From positions 4,610 to 38,049 of the forward strand of contig JAHFUO010000010.1 in NCBI GenBank assembly GCA_023265015.1: 33,440 nt of DNA. The letters run 5' to 3'. Each line of letters opens with the position of its first letter. Position 1 is the stretch's first letter. Positions 7,521-16,320 of this stretch are shown piece by piece. Below the pieces are notes generated by a model. The model made no database searches, was not told where the DNA came from, and was given only the letters and a program-made list of their open reading frames with translations. Both the position numbers and the translations under genes were made by a program. The DNA is from Acidobacteriota bacterium. GTDB taxonomy: Bacteria > Acidobacteriota > Vicinamibacteria > Vicinamibacterales > UBA2999.

Positions 7521-9331
7521 GCGTACGTCCTGATCTGTCGACCGGCGTCGGCGAGGAATGTTCCGACTGCTTGATGATACCGCTCGAACACGTACAGGGC
7601 GCCGATGACCTGTACGGGCGCCTCGCCCCGCTCAAAGAAGTCCTGCAGCGTCGCGCGGACGCGACCGCGGCCGAAGACATCGCAGCTCAGCGACTCCGGG
7701 CGAAGGACCGTCTGTTCAATCATCGCCCGCTCGGCGGGCATCGACCAGAAGCGTTCATCGGGATGATACGTGCGCACGGGAACCGTCACCGGCGCGCCGA
7801 CGGCTTGCGCTGCCTGCAGCGCCCGCCGCCATCCGAAACGTGCCGCGCGCGTCACGTGCCACTGCAACCATGACGCTCCGGGGGGAACGCCGGTGCGCTG
7901 GTTCGGAATCGTGTCAAAGAGCTCAGGATACGTGGACACGAGCCATTGCTCGTGCCACTCGTGTCGATCTCTCCAGGCCGCCGGCACACGCTGGGCCGCC
8001 TCGAAGAAGGCGTAATCGACGAACGGCCGCCGCACCGTGGCATACGGGCGGGCGGCGGCGCTGATCCGGCTGATGGCCTGCGGCAGCTTCTGTTCGTACG
8101 GAGCGAACCGCGGCGCTCCCGGAGTCGCGGCGATGAGGCCCCGCGCGATGTCGAGCGCACGCTCGTACGAAAACCCGAGGCGTCCGCCGTAGTACGGCAT
8201 CGAGGCAAGCAGCTGCTCGGGGGAGCTGATGCGCAGGTACGTGGCGCCGCTGACAACATCGCCGATGTAGCCGCTCAGATAGATATCGAAGCTCTCCGGC
8301 ATCACGTCGAGCGCCTCGGTGTGCATCAGATCGACGAGATCCATCAAGCCGTCTGTTTCGAGAATGTGGCTCGTTCGCCGTTCGAACCATCCGCCGGTGT
8401 ACAACGAATGCAGCTTCCACCGTGCGCTAGCTGCCCGTGCCACCCGCCCGGCGATTTTCACGTCGTCGGCTTGCGGCACACCATAGGTCAGCGCCGTCAT
8501 GACGCGACCCTGGCGGGTCGCCTCCGCGAGAATCGCGCGGCTGTCGAGTCCCCCGCTGAGGGTCAGCCCGGGCGAGTGGGATCCGTCCAGCCGTTTCCGA
8601 ATTGCGCCCGTCCATGCCGAACGGACGTCCTCGAGCAGTGCCTCGCTGTCGGTGCCGTCGCCGTCCCGCAGCTCTGACCAGGTCCAGTACCGCTTTGCGG
8701 TCATGGCGTCTGGAGAGATGGAGACCGCGCTTGCGGGAGGAATCATGCGGACGCTGCGAACGTTGGTACGCGTGCCCAGGCGATATCCGCCGAAGCTCAC
8801 GGCCTCCTGGATCGCCTCCACGTCCGGATCCGCCGCGATCCCCGGGCCCATCAGCACACCGCGGACGCCGCCGCCGAACGCTGTGCCGTGCGCGCTCGCG
8901 CCGACGTAGAGCGGCAGCGCCGCGAAGCGATCGTTGAGCAGCAGCAGCGTGCGCGCCGGCGGATTCCAGAGTGCGATCTGGTATTCGCCGTCGAGATCGC
9001 GGATCGCCTCGGGACCGCGGGACCTCAGCGCGTCCAGCAGGCGCCGGCGAAACGCCAGGCTCCGACTCTCGGTGGCGCTGCGGATGCCGCCCTGCGACGG
9101 CCAGTCAAACGCCTCTCCGCTCATCCACAGGTACATGCCGTCGGCACTGCGCGCGGGGTCGCACGACTCGTCTTCCATCGCGACGCCTCGAAGCGCAAGA
9201 AGACCGATGCCCAGGTGTCCCAGCGTCCACATCGTGGGGCGCTGCCCCGACGTGACGCGCAGCGCGGCCGCCATCGAGGCCAGCACGGTCGGCGTTTCCG
9301 CCGGGTCCGCCGGGAGCCATCCAAACAGCAC
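7514..9331 (-). CDS. Asparagine synthetase-like protein lacking the glutaminase Cys
   Basis: This 605-residue protein has the two-domain plan of class B asparagine synthetases. An Ntn-like N-terminal part (residues 1 to about 200, with LDGEYQIALWN and LLLLNDRFAALPLYVG) is followed by an ATP-pyrophosphatase domain with the PP-loop SGGLDS at 259-264. The mature N-terminus reads LFGWLPAD rather than CGI, so the Cys2 nucleophile that releases ammonia from glutamine is missing. By family knowledge such proteins either use free ammonia or an amine, or make other amide bonds, as beta-lactam synthetase and lasso cyclase do. In a glycan locus, amidation of a uronic acid or coupling of an amine is plausible. 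The start is GTG at 9331, sharing a base with the TAG of the upstream gene. Confidence 0.78.
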   Translation of the reverse strand: MLFGWLPADPAETPTVLASMAAALRVTSGQRPTMWTLGHLGIGLLALRGVAMEDESCDPARSADGMYLWMSGEAFDWPSQGGIRSATESRSLAFRRRLLDALRSRGPEAIRDLDGEYQIALWNPPARTLLLLNDRFAALPLYVGASAHGTAFGGGVRGVLMGPGIAADPDVEAIQEAVSFGGYRLGTRTNVRSVRMIPPASAVSISPDAMTAKRYWTWSELRDGDGTDSEALLEDVRSAWTGAIRKRLDGSHSPGLTLSGGLDSRAILAEATRQGRVMTALTYGVPQADDVKIAGRVARAASARWKLHSLYTGGWFERRTSHILETDGLMDLVDLMHTEALDVMPESFDIYLSGYIGDVVSGATYLRISSPEQLLASMPYYGGRLGFSYERALDIARGLIAATPGAPRFAPYEQKLPQAISRISAAARPYATVRRPFVDYAFFEAAQRVPAAWRDRHEWHEQWLVSTYPELFDTIPNQRTGVPPGASWLQWHVTRAARFGWRRALQAAQAVGAPVTVPVRTYHPDERFWSMPAERAMIEQTVLRPESLSCDVFGRGRVRATLQDFFERGEAPVQVIGALYVFERYHQAVGTFLADAGRQIRTYAC

Positions 9332-11802
9332 TAGACGAGTTCTCGGGTTGCTCTGGTGCTCGGGTGCTCAGGTTCCGGTTCGCAGGTTCCGGTTCGCAGG
9401 TGCTCCGGTTCCAGGTGCTCCGGTTCCAGGTGCTCGGGTGGCTCGGCGCAAAACACCTCCGCCCACGCGGAGGCAAACCGATCGCGACCGTAGGGGCGCT
9501 CGGAATCCCGCGCCGTGTCACCAGCGCGGAGCGCGCGCGCCGGATCCGACAGGAAGTACACGAGGCCTTCAGCGATTGCCGCGGGCGTGACCTCGCTGCA
9601 GGCCCACCCATCCACCTGATGGCGGACCATCTCGGGCAGTGCACCGCTCGGCGTAATCACAGACGGCAGCCCGGCGCGCTTCGCTTCGAGCACGACGACG
9701 GCGAAGCCCTCTTTCTGCTCCGGGCGCGAGGGCACGCAGTGCACCGACGCCGCCGCCATCAGCGCGGGCACATCCTCGCGATGGCCAAGGAACCGCACGC
9801 GCCCGGCAAGATCCTGCACGCCCGCCCGCCGTCGAACGCCGTCGCGGTAGCCTCCGTAGGTTGGTGACTCCCACGCGTCGATGGCGCCCACGATATCGAG
9901 GGTCGCGTCGTACCCCTGCTTCACGACGAGGCTGAGGGCGTCGAGCAGAACATCGAGCCCCTTCGGCGGGATGATCTGGCCGACATAGATGATTCGACCG
10001 GGAACTGGGCAACGCGTCCGCCACTCCGCGTGGCGGTGCGGGACCGTGTTGTAGATCACCCGCGTCTTCGCCGGATTGATGCCGTGGGCGAGCAGCTCGC
10101 GCTGAATGAACTGCGAGTTCGGCACGTATTGATCGACACACCGATCGACGAGGCTTCGCCAGAGGAACCGATAGAACGTGCCGGGCTCGGGGGCGTTGCC
10201 AAGCCGCAGCACCACGCGGACGCCGAGCCGGCGCAGAATCAACAGCGCGGGCGAGGAGCGCAGGACCGCATTGAACTCGGGCGTGAAAATGTGCGTCGCG
10301 CCGAAGCGCCGCGCATCCCGCATCAGATCCAGGCTGGTCCGGGCCACATCCCACACGGCCAGCAGGCGCCCGCGAAGCCGCGCGCGCCGCCGCAGCTCGT
10401 ACCAGTAATAGCCACACGACCAGCTTGCGCCGATGGCATCGGCCAGGTCGACGACCTTGCCGCTCTCCCACCGGTTGACGACGCAGTGCACGGCAGCGCC
10501 GCGTTCGCGCAGCGTCCGCAACACCTCGAACGACATACGCTCGACGCCTGAGACGATCACCATGTTGCCGAAGGCGGCAAGGACCCTCGGGTCGCCCTGG
10601 CTGGCCGCGATATCCGCATGGCGCCGGCGGACGAGCCGGCGGGCCCCGGCGGCCAGGCCGTCAGCCGCGTGCTCGAACGAATGGCCGTCCGCCATGCTGC
10701 GGCACGAATCGCGCGTAATCAGACCACCGCGCAGCGCCCAGCGCACCTGTCGCAATGCATGCTCCAGGCTGTCGATGTCGCCGACCGCGTGAACACCGCC
10801 GGACGCGTCGTCACGAATCAGGTCGGGAGCGCACGCGACGCGGTCCGATACGACGCAGGGCGTGCCGGCCGCGAGCGCCTCGTTCACGATCAGGCCCCAG
10901 CTCTCCGACTGGCTCGGCACCGCCACGCAGTCGGCGGCCGCCAGCACGCGCGGCATGGCGCCCTGGTTCAGGAATCCGCACCAGGTCGTGCGAACCCCGG
11001 ATCGCTCGGCGGCCGCATGCGTCTCGTCCATCAGCGGTCCATTGCCGACCATCGCCAGCATGACATGCGGACCAAGGCGTCCGGCCACGGCCACCACGTC
11101 GCCGGGGCGCTTGACCGGCAGGAACTTCCCGGCAAACACCACGAGAAAATCGTCGTCGGCCGCGCCAAGCTCCCGCCGGGTTGCGGCGCGTTGCTCCGCA
11201 TCGTCGCCGGCCGCCGCAAAGCGGGCGTTGTCCACCGCGTGCGGTGAGTCGAAGATCAGCGGCTCCGGAATGCCGAAGTGACGGAGGTACTCGCGGCTGC
11301 GCGTGCCGACGCTCAGGTAGCCATCGAACATCCGCAGCGCCGCTCGTGTGCGAACGGACCACGCGAGACGTGTGAGGCCCGGCGGGCCGCTGAGGCGGTT
11401 GCTGTCACCGCGATAGAGAATCGGGATCCGCTGGCGGCGACAGGCGGCGATGCCGCGCAGGTAGAACTTCGAATGCCAGCCCGGGATGACGACGACATCA
11501 GGCTGCGTCGCGGCGATGGCTTCGTCGAGCGACCCGACATCCACGCCGCTGAAGCTCGAGGCATCGAATTGCCGCCCCGCATCGGGCGGCGCAAGCACAC
11601 GGTGTGGGTAGCCGGCGGTCAGGTCGACGTCCCAGGCGAAGGCTTCGTTGAAGCCGACACCCTGCTGCGTGGGCAGCGGCTCTGACGCATACAGAACGGT
11701 CAGATCGATATCGCGTCGCTCGGATGCGATGTACCGGAACCACGGCGCCATGTACTGCGTCGGGTGCGTCTGCAGATACGTCACGCGGTGGCGTGTGGTC
11801 AT
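9331..11802 (-). CDS. Tandem GT4-GT4 glycosyltransferase fusion
   Basis: This 823-residue protein carries two complete GT-B units. Unit one (about 1-395) starts HRVTYLQTHPTQYMAPWF and contains VVFAGKFLPVKRPGD and SQSESWGLIVNEALAAGTP. Unit two (about 407-785) starts VLAAFGNMVIVSGVERMSFE and contains IIYVGQIIPPKGLD and EQKEGFAVVVLEAKRAGLP. Each has its own E-x7-E-type motif, so it probably adds two consecutive sugars. The ATG overlaps the upstream stop (ATGA). The last roughly 35 residues (EHLEPEHLEPEHL and similar) translate a DNA repeat also found at 18343-18448, so the native end is probably near WAEVFCA. The frame is continuous through the domain junction, so no frameshift is needed to explain the fusion. 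Confidence 0.9.
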   Translation of the reverse strand: MTTRHRVTYLQTHPTQYMAPWFRYIASERRDIDLTVLYASEPLPTQQGVGFNEAFAWDVDLTAGYPHRVLAPPDAGRQFDASSFSGVDVGSLDEAIAATQPDVVVIPGWHSKFYLRGIAACRRQRIPILYRGDSNRLSGPPGLTRLAWSVRTRAALRMFDGYLSVGTRSREYLRHFGIPEPLIFDSPHAVDNARFAAAGDDAEQRAATRRELGAADDDFLVVFAGKFLPVKRPGDVVAVAGRLGPHVMLAMVGNGPLMDETHAAAERSGVRTTWCGFLNQGAMPRVLAAADCVAVPSQSESWGLIVNEALAAGTPCVVSDRVACAPDLIRDDASGGVHAVGDIDSLEHALRQVRWALRGGLITRDSCRSMADGHSFEHAADGLAAGARRLVRRRHADIAASQGDPRVLAAFGNMVIVSGVERMSFEVLRTLRERGAAVHCVVNRWESGKVVDLADAIGASWSCGYYWYELRRRARLRGRLLAVWDVARTSLDLMRDARRFGATHIFTPEFNAVLRSSPALLILRRLGVRVVLRLGNAPEPGTFYRFLWRSLVDRCVDQYVPNSQFIQRELLAHGINPAKTRVIYNTVPHRHAEWRTRCPVPGRIIYVGQIIPPKGLDVLLDALSLVVKQGYDATLDIVGAIDAWESPTYGGYRDGVRRRAGVQDLAGRVRFLGHREDVPALMAAASVHCVPSRPEQKEGFAVVVLEAKRAGLPSVITPSGALPEMVRHQVDGWACSEVTPAAIAEGLVYFLSDPARALRAGDTARDSERPYGRDRFASAWAEVFCAEPPEHLEPEHLEPEHLRTGTCEPEPEHPSTRATRELV
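9334..9448. repeat. Dispersed ~105-bp GC-rich element, copy 1 (coding tail)
   Basis: The element begins GAGTTCTCGGGTTGCT and ends AGGTGCTCGGGTGGCTCGGCG-like sequence. Inside are two tandem duplications: a 14-bp unit at 9370-9383 and 9384-9397, and a 15-bp unit at 9398-9412 and 9413-9427. The same beginning, middle and end recur at 18343-18448 in the same orientation. Here it is translated as the tail of the double glycosyltransferase and contains its TAG stop. Confidence 0.85.
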
Positions 11803-13097
11803 GCCGCGATCCGATCGCAGACGGCCGCGAGCCGCCCGGCAAGCGCGCGTGCCGACCAGGGGTCGAGGGCGCTTCGGTTGATCTGCACTGGCTCGCCCGC
11901 CGACGAGACGAGCGCGCGAAGCGCGTCCGCGATGCAGCCAATGACGGCTTCGACGGGACGCGCTTCGGCAAAGGTAATCACCCGGGCTGCCGGCGGCGGC
12001 GCCGCGGCGCTGATCATGTCGACCGCCGTGCTCTCGTGGTGGTACACCGCCAGCAGCGGACGATTCGCCAGGAGCGCCGGAAACACTTTGCTTGGCGTGT
12101 AATGCGGCTCAGAGCTTCCAAGGAGCAGCAGGGCCGAGGCTTGCCGGAGCGCGTCGAGCGCGTCCAGGTAGTCGAGGCGCGCCGGATGCTCGCGCACGAG
12201 ATGCTCGACGCCAAGCTCGCGCGCGTGCGGCAGGACGCGCGGCTCGCCGCCCCCTGTCTGGTTGCTCGTGCCGAAGAAGTGGAACCGGACGCGATCGGCG
12301 AGCTGCGGCTCCCGATCGACCGCCGTCCGCGCCGCCGTGAGAACCGCGCGAAGCGTCGCGACGCCGAGCGGCAGCAGCGTGCCCGTGTAGCAGATGTTCA
12401 CGCGCCCATCGTCCGGGATGAGCCGCGGTGAGGCGGTCCGGCGCGCGAGCGCCTCGAGGTCGGCTGAATCCCAGCCGATGGGAATCTCGGCGACAGCCCG
12501 CGGGCTCGCTCCCGTCCGAGCACACGCGTCCTCGTACGTGCGCGCGGAGACCGCCGTCACAGCGTCCGCCGCGCGAAGCACCCGCGGCTCCAGGCGCTCC
12601 GCCAGCGCGCGTGTTGACCGGCTCTTCACGTCAACGGCGCCGCCCGCGCCGCCGCCGACCTCCTTGCCCCACGCGCTCACCCACGGATCCTGGTAATCGA
12701 GCACGAAGGGCACGCCGAAGCGGCGCTTGATCATCGGTCCGAGGATCGCGGGGTACGTCGGATAGATCGTGATGAAGATGGCATCGAACGGGTGCTGCTC
12801 GAACAGGTGCCAGGCGGTTCGCCGGAGTCCGGGCAACGCGCGAAGGCCGAGATCGCCGACGCCGATCGGGCGCGTCAGTCGAGGCGAGAGCGCCCGGCTT
12901 CGAACGACCGAGAGCGATGCCGGAACGAGCGCCGCGAGCTCAGGGTCGACTCGACCCTCGTAGTCCTGCTCCGCGACCGTCAGCACCGTGGGCCGCCAGC
13001 CGTACGCCTCGAGATGCGGTGCAAGCAGGCGAACGCGGTGCGTCCCCGCGCTGCTGTCGGGCGGAAAGTGAGGCGAGATCATCAGGAGGCGCCGCAT
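11799..13097 (-). CDS. GT4-like glycosyltransferase
   Basis: This 432-residue protein opens RRLLMISPHFPPDSSAGTHRV, the N-terminal strand and Gly-rich loop of family 4 enzymes. It continues with FDAIFITIYPTYPAILGP and VLDYQDPWVSAWGKE, a segment common in exopolysaccharide glycosyltransferases. The C-terminal domain has INICYTGTLLPLG-like sequence (read as VNICYTGTLLPLG) and, in place of a classical E-x7-E, LLGSSEPHYTPSKVFPALLANRP. The ATG at 13097 follows the previous stop by 3 bp and its own TGA overlaps the next ATG. Specificity is unknown. Confidence 0.83.
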   Translation of the reverse strand: MRRLLMISPHFPPDSSAGTHRVRLLAPHLEAYGWRPTVLTVAEQDYEGRVDPELAALVPASLSVVRSRALSPRLTRPIGVGDLGLRALPGLRRTAWHLFEQHPFDAIFITIYPTYPAILGPMIKRRFGVPFVLDYQDPWVSAWGKEVGGGAGGAVDVKSRSTRALAERLEPRVLRAADAVTAVSARTYEDACARTGASPRAVAEIPIGWDSADLEALARRTASPRLIPDDGRVNICYTGTLLPLGVATLRAVLTAARTAVDREPQLADRVRFHFFGTSNQTGGGEPRVLPHARELGVEHLVREHPARLDYLDALDALRQASALLLLGSSEPHYTPSKVFPALLANRPLLAVYHHESTAVDMISAAAPPPAARVITFAEARPVEAVIGCIADALRALVSSAGEPVQINRSALDPWSARALAGRLAAVCDRIAA

Positions 13098-13100
13098 CGA

Positions 13101-14135
13101 TCAGCCGACCGCCTCGTAATAGAGCTGCTCGTACGCGCCGACGATGGCGTCGCACGAGAATCGCTGCTCGCAGTCGCGGCGCACGGAGCGTCGATCGATC
13201 GCGGGCAGCCGGGCCACGGCCTGCACCGCTTCGGCGACGGTCGAGACGACGAAACCGGTGGCGCCGTCCCGGACGACTTCCGGCACGCTGCCGCGCGCGA
13301 AACCAATCACCGGCGTTCCGCACGCACACGCTTCGGCCATGACGATGCCGAAGGGCTCGTCCCATTCGATGGGCATCAACAGCGCAGCGGCGCCGCCGAG
13401 CATGCGGTTCTTCGCCGCGTCATCAACTTCTCCGATGTACGTCACAGAGCGGCCGTCGATGTGCGGCTCGATCTCCGATCGAAAGTAACCCGCGTCGGCG
13501 ATGTTTCCTGCAATGACAAGGCGCCGTCCGGCGGCCTTCGCGATTTCCACCGCCGTGTGCGTCCCCTTGATGCGCTCGATGCGGCCGAGAAACGCCAGGG
13601 GCGCGTCGTCCGGGACGCGTGCCACCGCGCTGTAGCTCGACGCGTCGACGCAGTTGAAGACCGTCCGCCACCTCGGCGCCTCGGCCGGGCCCACGCGCGT
13701 GGCGTACAAGCTGGTCGAGCAGCCGGTGAACCACACGGACTCGCCGCCCAGGCGCGCCGCGCGGCGCACGCCGCCCCACGGGATGGCGCGTTGATAGCTC
13801 TGAATCTTCTTGACGGTGCGGATCGGCAGCACGGGTGCGAGCGCTGCGAGTCTGCCGAAGCTGTGAATCAGGTCGACCCTGGAGCGCAGCGACATGAGCG
13901 ACGTCCCGACCTGCACCAGCTCGCGAAGGCGCGGATACCAGCCGCGATGCGGCGCGACCCCGTAGCCGACGAGCGGCGCGGGAGTCCGGCTTTCGGGATG
14001 CGCAATGAGCGTCACGTCATGACCGCGCCGCACGAGACCCGACACGAGCAGCGCAATCACGCGCTCGATGCCGCCATACAGGCGTGGGGGCACCGGCAGG
14101 TACGGATCAGCGGTGATCGCAATGCGAAGGCTCAC
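13101..14135 (-). CDS. GT4 glycosyltransferase
   Basis: This 344-residue family 4 enzyme begins SLRIAITADPYLPVPPRLYGGIERVI, a motif shared with mannosyl- and glucosyltransferases of exopolysaccharide loci. Further on are LAFLGRIERIKGTHTAVEIAK and WDEPFGIVMAEACACGTPVIGF, which holds the nucleotide-sugar binding glutamates. The start is GTG at 14135 within a GTGA overlap with the upstream gene, which suggests coupled translation. It is probably cytoplasmic, acting on the growing lipid-linked glycan. Confidence 0.87.
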   Translation of the reverse strand: MSLRIAITADPYLPVPPRLYGGIERVIALLVSGLVRRGHDVTLIAHPESRTPAPLVGYGVAPHRGWYPRLRELVQVGTSLMSLRSRVDLIHSFGRLAALAPVLPIRTVKKIQSYQRAIPWGGVRRAARLGGESVWFTGCSTSLYATRVGPAEAPRWRTVFNCVDASSYSAVARVPDDAPLAFLGRIERIKGTHTAVEIAKAAGRRLVIAGNIADAGYFRSEIEPHIDGRSVTYIGEVDDAAKNRMLGGAAALLMPIEWDEPFGIVMAEACACGTPVIGFARGSVPEVVRDGATGFVVSTVAEAVQAVARLPAIDRRSVRRDCEQRFSCDAIVGAYEQLYYEAVG

Positions 14136-15373
14136 GACACGACCTTCGCGACCGCGGCCAGCAGCGCTCCACGTTCCAGCTCGTGTTCCCAGTGCCAGCG
14201 GCGACGTGCGGCATCCCAGCTCGCGTCGCCGGCGTGCGCGAGCTGCTCGCGGTCGGTCATCAGCGGGAGCAGCTTCTCCGCGAGGGTCGCGGCATCACCC
14301 GGCGAAAAGAGCAGCGCGCCGGCGCCAAGGTCGTTCGCGAGCGGTCGCTGGCCGGGCGTGTCGGTCAGGGCGACGGGGAGCCCGGCGAGCGGATACGTCG
14401 TCGCCTTGTTCGGAAGGTTCAGCAGCCGGTTGCGAATATGTCCCTGCTCCGCCGACACGCCGAGATCGAATGGGCGGCACGCATCGACCATGCCCTCCGG
14501 CGAGGCGGGTGGCATCACGCGGATCTGCACGCGAGGCGCGGCGGTACTCGCCAGCGCACGAAGCGTCTCGATATAACCCGGCGTCGCGCAACCGCGCAGG
14601 TGGAGCGACGCCGCGCGCGCCGTCAGTCCGAGCGCCCGGATGATGTCTTCGAGCCCGCGGTTCGCGCCAATCGTCTGACTGAACCAGTAAACGGAGAATT
14701 CGTGCCCGGCATCAACACGGGAGGCCCGGGCCGGTGCGGAAGCGGGCAGCGGAAAAACGTTGTTGATGGAATCCGCCGCGATGCCCAGCTCCTCGCGGCA
14801 TGCGCAGGCAATCGCGGCGCTGCCGGCCGTGACAAAGGCCGCGCCGTCGGCCGCCAGCCGCATCACGAGGGCGCCTAGCGAGTTCGACAGATCGCCCTCA
14901 GGCGATTCGTGCTCGCCGCAGTGGAAATCCTCGAAGTCGACCGCAAATGCGGAACCGCTGCGGTGCCCGGCCTCCGCGACCGCCGCAATCGCTCCGGTAG
15001 TTCCCCCGTAAATGAGGTCGGCCGGTTCTTCGAGAATCGCGTCGACGAGCTCGCGATGCACGCGCGCAAACGCCGCCGTGGCCACCGATGCCGGTACCGA
15101 CGTCAGCACGTGTGCGAACGCGCGCGCCACCTTGTGACGTACCCCGGATCGCAGCCACGCGGCCGGCGCTTCGCTGCGGTCGTAGGTCACCGCCCGCCAC
15201 TGCCAGTCGCGGGAGGCCGCGATCCCGGTGTCGGCCGCCGTGGCCCATCCTGACGTGCGCGTGCTGACCACGCGGACGCGGTACCCCGCTGCCTGACACG
15301 CATCCGCGGCTTTCAACATACGCGGGCAGGTCGACAGGTGCCCGGCGGTCACGACGCAGATGCGGCGGCTCAC
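14132..15373 (-). CDS. GT4-like glycosyltransferase
   Basis: I read 413 residues from the GTG at 15373, which overlaps the deacetylase TGA as GTGA and has GGGGAG about 6 nt upstream. An ATG 24 nt further up is possible but lies inside the deacetylase. The protein starts SRRICVVTAGHLSTCPRMLKAADAC, contains LIYGGTTGAIAAVAEAG and VDFEDFHCGEHE, and in the C-terminal half shows FSVYWFSQTIGANRGLEDII and LLNLPNKATTYPLAGLPVAL. These are features of divergent GT-B enzymes of family 4. No classical E-x7-E is present, so catalysis and donor are less certain than for its neighbours. Confidence 0.78.
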   Translation of the reverse strand: MSRRICVVTAGHLSTCPRMLKAADACQAAGYRVRVVSTRTSGWATAADTGIAASRDWQWRAVTYDRSEAPAAWLRSGVRHKVARAFAHVLTSVPASVATAAFARVHRELVDAILEEPADLIYGGTTGAIAAVAEAGHRSGSAFAVDFEDFHCGEHESPEGDLSNSLGALVMRLAADGAAFVTAGSAAIACACREELGIAADSINNVFPLPASAPARASRVDAGHEFSVYWFSQTIGANRGLEDIIRALGLTARAASLHLRGCATPGYIETLRALASTAAPRVQIRVMPPASPEGMVDACRPFDLGVSAEQGHIRNRLLNLPNKATTYPLAGLPVALTDTPGQRPLANDLGAGALLFSPGDAATLAEKLLPLMTDREQLAHAGDASWDAARRRWHWEHELERGALLAAVAKVVS

Positions 15374-16320
15374 ACGGTCTCCCCTGCTCCATGCCACGAG
15401 TGCAGGAGGCGGTGGGCCAGCTCCACGTCATTGACGCTGTCGAGCATGACGAAGCGCGGAATCTGGTGGGGATCGCCATCGAGCGCGGCAAAGGACGGAA
15501 CGGTCGTGAAGGCCAGGGCGAAGCCTGCCTCGCGGACGATGGCAACCGTGTCTGTCGTGTAGTCCGCCCGGCTGCCGTACGGGTAGGCGAACGACTGAAT
15601 GGGCGCGTTGATGGCTTCCTGCAGCAGTGTGCGGCACGCGGCGATCTGGCGACGCTGCTCGTCAAGCGGCGCGAGCGCGAGCGTGGGGTGCGACATCGTG
15701 TGGCCGCCGATTTCAATCAGCGGGCTCGCGGCAAGCTGGCGCAGCTCCTCCGGCGTCAGCGGACGGTGCCGGTCGGTGACGGCCGCAGGCGCATCGATCG
15801 CGTGCACGAGATCGCTCCACTCGGCAAACGGAGCGCCTCTCGCCTCCAGGACGGCGTCCTCGCCGTCTCGGCGGCACAACGCGTCGAACCAGAAATGCCG
15901 TCTGTCGAACACCGGGCCCGTGCATGCAAGGACGACCGCGGGGACGTGGTAGCGCTCCAGCGCCGGCAAGGCGTAATCGAGCACGCCTCGGTAGCCGTCA
16001 TCGAACGTGATCAGCGCTGGTCGCTCCGGAAGCGCGCGCGTGCCGGCGCGCGCGGCCCGCAGATCGTCGAGCGAGATCGGGTTGCAGGACTCTGACAACA
16101 AACGGCAGTGACCCTCGAACGTCTCCCGCGTGACATGAAGCTCGTTGAACGGCGCCGTTTCCTCGCGGCTCTCGCGAACACCGTGGTAGCAGAGGATCGC
16201 GACACCGGGAAAATCGAACTGCTTCAGGCGCTGCCGGTAGTAACCGACGGCAAATAACACCTCCTTCGCCGCGCGGCGGATGCCCTGGAACGGCGGTTCG
16301 GGCGGCTGTGGCGTCGGCAT
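15370..16320 (-). CDS. NodB-type polysaccharide deacetylase
   Basis: This 316-residue carbohydrate esterase 4 protein has the metal-binding motifs TFDDGY (about 125-130), GGHTMSHP with the H-x3-H pair, and SFAYPYG. Family members remove N- or O-acetyl groups from sugars using a divalent metal. It has no signal peptide: the N-terminus is Pro-rich, followed by RRAAKEVLFAVGYYRQRLKQF. It may therefore act in the cytoplasm on a lipid-linked or nucleotide-linked sugar. Its ATG shares one base with the methyltransferase stop (TGATG). Confidence 0.88.
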   Translation of the reverse strand: MPTPQPPEPPFQGIRRAAKEVLFAVGYYRQRLKQFDFPGVAILCYHGVRESREETAPFNELHVTRETFEGHCRLLSESCNPISLDDLRAARAGTRALPERPALITFDDGYRGVLDYALPALERYHVPAVVLACTGPVFDRRHFWFDALCRRDGEDAVLEARGAPFAEWSDLVHAIDAPAAVTDRHRPLTPEELRQLAASPLIEIGGHTMSHPTLALAPLDEQRRQIAACRTLLQEAINAPIQSFAYPYGSRADYTTDTVAIVREAGFALAFTTVPSFAALDGDPHQIPRFVMLDSVNDVELAHRLLHSWHGAGETV

